DNA from: FEN-727 sp036508635
Lineage (GTDB): Bacteria > Actinomycetota > Geothermincolia > Fen-727 > Anoxymicrobiaceae
Length of the DNA stretch: 14,622 nucleotides
NCBI GenBank assembly: GCA_036508635.1
Contig: DATCGY010000259.1
Span: forward strand, 1-14,622
Direction of reading: 5' to 3'
In this document: positions 14,198 through 14,622 of the stretch, piece by piece
Position numbering within the stretch: the first letter of the stretch is position 1
Layout: each line of letters opens with the position of its first letter
Made by a program: the position numbers and the translations under genes
The notes under the pieces: model-generated
What the model was told of the DNA's origin: nothing
What the model saw: only the letters and a program-made list of their open reading frames with translations
Databases searched by the model: none

Positions 14198-14549
14198 ACG
14201 AAGAACTTTCACATCGTCGTTCATATTGCCCCGTTTCAAGACAGGATTGCTAATAGCACATGGTGGTCAACAAACAGGATACCGAAACCCGGCAGTAGTC
14301 GGTCGGGAACTGAGAGAAGAATTGAAAAGCGGAAGGTGGAGAACTCAGGCTGAGTTGGCTTCATCTCTAGGCGTATGCATGACACTGCTCAAGACCCTCT
14401 TGGCCCTCACCAGGCTGGATCCGATAGTGGAAGAGCTGTTTGTTTCCATCGGAGACCCGCTCCCCGAAGGACGGCGCCTAGACCATCACAGAATGAAGAA
14501 ACTGGTGCGACTTCCAAAGAATATGCAGTGGGTCCAAGGCAACAGTTGA
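14169..14549 (+). pseudogene. Helix-turn-helix protein, probably truncated by frameshift
   Basis: The frame reads NPAVVGRELREELKSGRW followed by TQAELASSLGVCMTLLKTLL, a classic HTH of the kind in ParB-like and recombinase-associated proteins (acidic helix, LGV turn, recognition helix, then LTRLDPIVEEL). A basic stretch HHRMKKLVRLPKNMQ then precedes the stop at 14547-14549. In the next frame the sequence continues plausibly as RQQLIEEAGIDIPPIFVGEA up to a stop at 14603-14605, so a one- or two-base indel near 14,525 is likely. The start is uncertain: TTG codons at 14169, 14226 and 14247 are in frame and none has a good ribosome site. GGTGGAG at 14614-14620 suggests another gene starts just past the window. 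Function beyond DNA binding is unknown. Confidence 0.5.
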
Positions 14550-14622
14550 TCGAAGAAGCGGGGATAGATATTCCACCAATCTTTGTGGGAGAAGCGATTC
14601 ATTAGCGATAAGCGGTGGAGAT

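Noticed and set aside
1..14622. CRISPR array, toxin-antitoxin pair, defence island, or retron
   Set aside because: I saw no spaced direct repeats, Cas, reverse transcriptase or small paired genes. The HTH frame at the right edge is the only accessory-looking gene and has no visible partner.

Overview
The window is a GC-rich bacterial chromosome segment that makes heavy use of TTG and GTG start codons. It combines a Firmicutes-like housekeeping order (rpmE, DUF1385, prfA, prmC, a YrdC-type gene, a low-molecular-weight phosphatase, rpiB, glyA) with an actinobacterial-type giant UPF0182 membrane protein and a coiled-coil NlpC/P60 protein. By inference the host is a deep-branching Actinomycetota or a related Gram-positive lineage. 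No 16S rRNA or other marker is present to settle this.

Layout, left to right. (a) 1-548, minus strand: the 5' part of an unrecognised polytopic membrane protein that runs off the left edge and has a TTG start. It is divergent from the block that follows, with candidate promoters in 549-870. (b) 871-7337, plus strand: a compact housekeeping block. It holds ribosomal protein L31, the DUF1385 membrane protein, release factor 1 with its glutamine methylase PrmC (4-bp overlap), a threonylcarbamoyl-AMP synthase-type protein (14-bp overlap), a low-molecular-weight phosphatase (8-bp overlap), then RpiB and serine hydroxymethyltransferase behind an internal extended -10 promoter. The theme is translation (L31, termination, tRNA t6A37) plus one-carbon and pentose metabolism. 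(c) 7338-11147, plus strand: a promoter and leader dyad, then a class-U-like sirtuin and a 935-residue UPF0182 protein 15 bp apart. (d) 11255-13773, minus strand: an envelope group read right to left, NlpC/P60 hydrolase, lipoprotein metallophosphoesterase, small SCP2-like protein. (e) 13774-14622: an AT-rich divergent regulatory region, a strong 14-bp inverted repeat, a textbook minus-strand terminator and a helix-turn-helix reading frame that looks frameshifted.

Most of the window is ordinary core genome. The part that standard gene calling does not explain is 13883-14170. Phased TAGTTA/TAACTA half-sites sit between a minus-strand NlpC promoter and a plus-strand promoter. The plus-strand promoter points into a long self-complementary segment with no credible reading frame. 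This could be a structured RNA or a mobile-element scar. No known defence system, CRISPR array, tRNA or rRNA was found.
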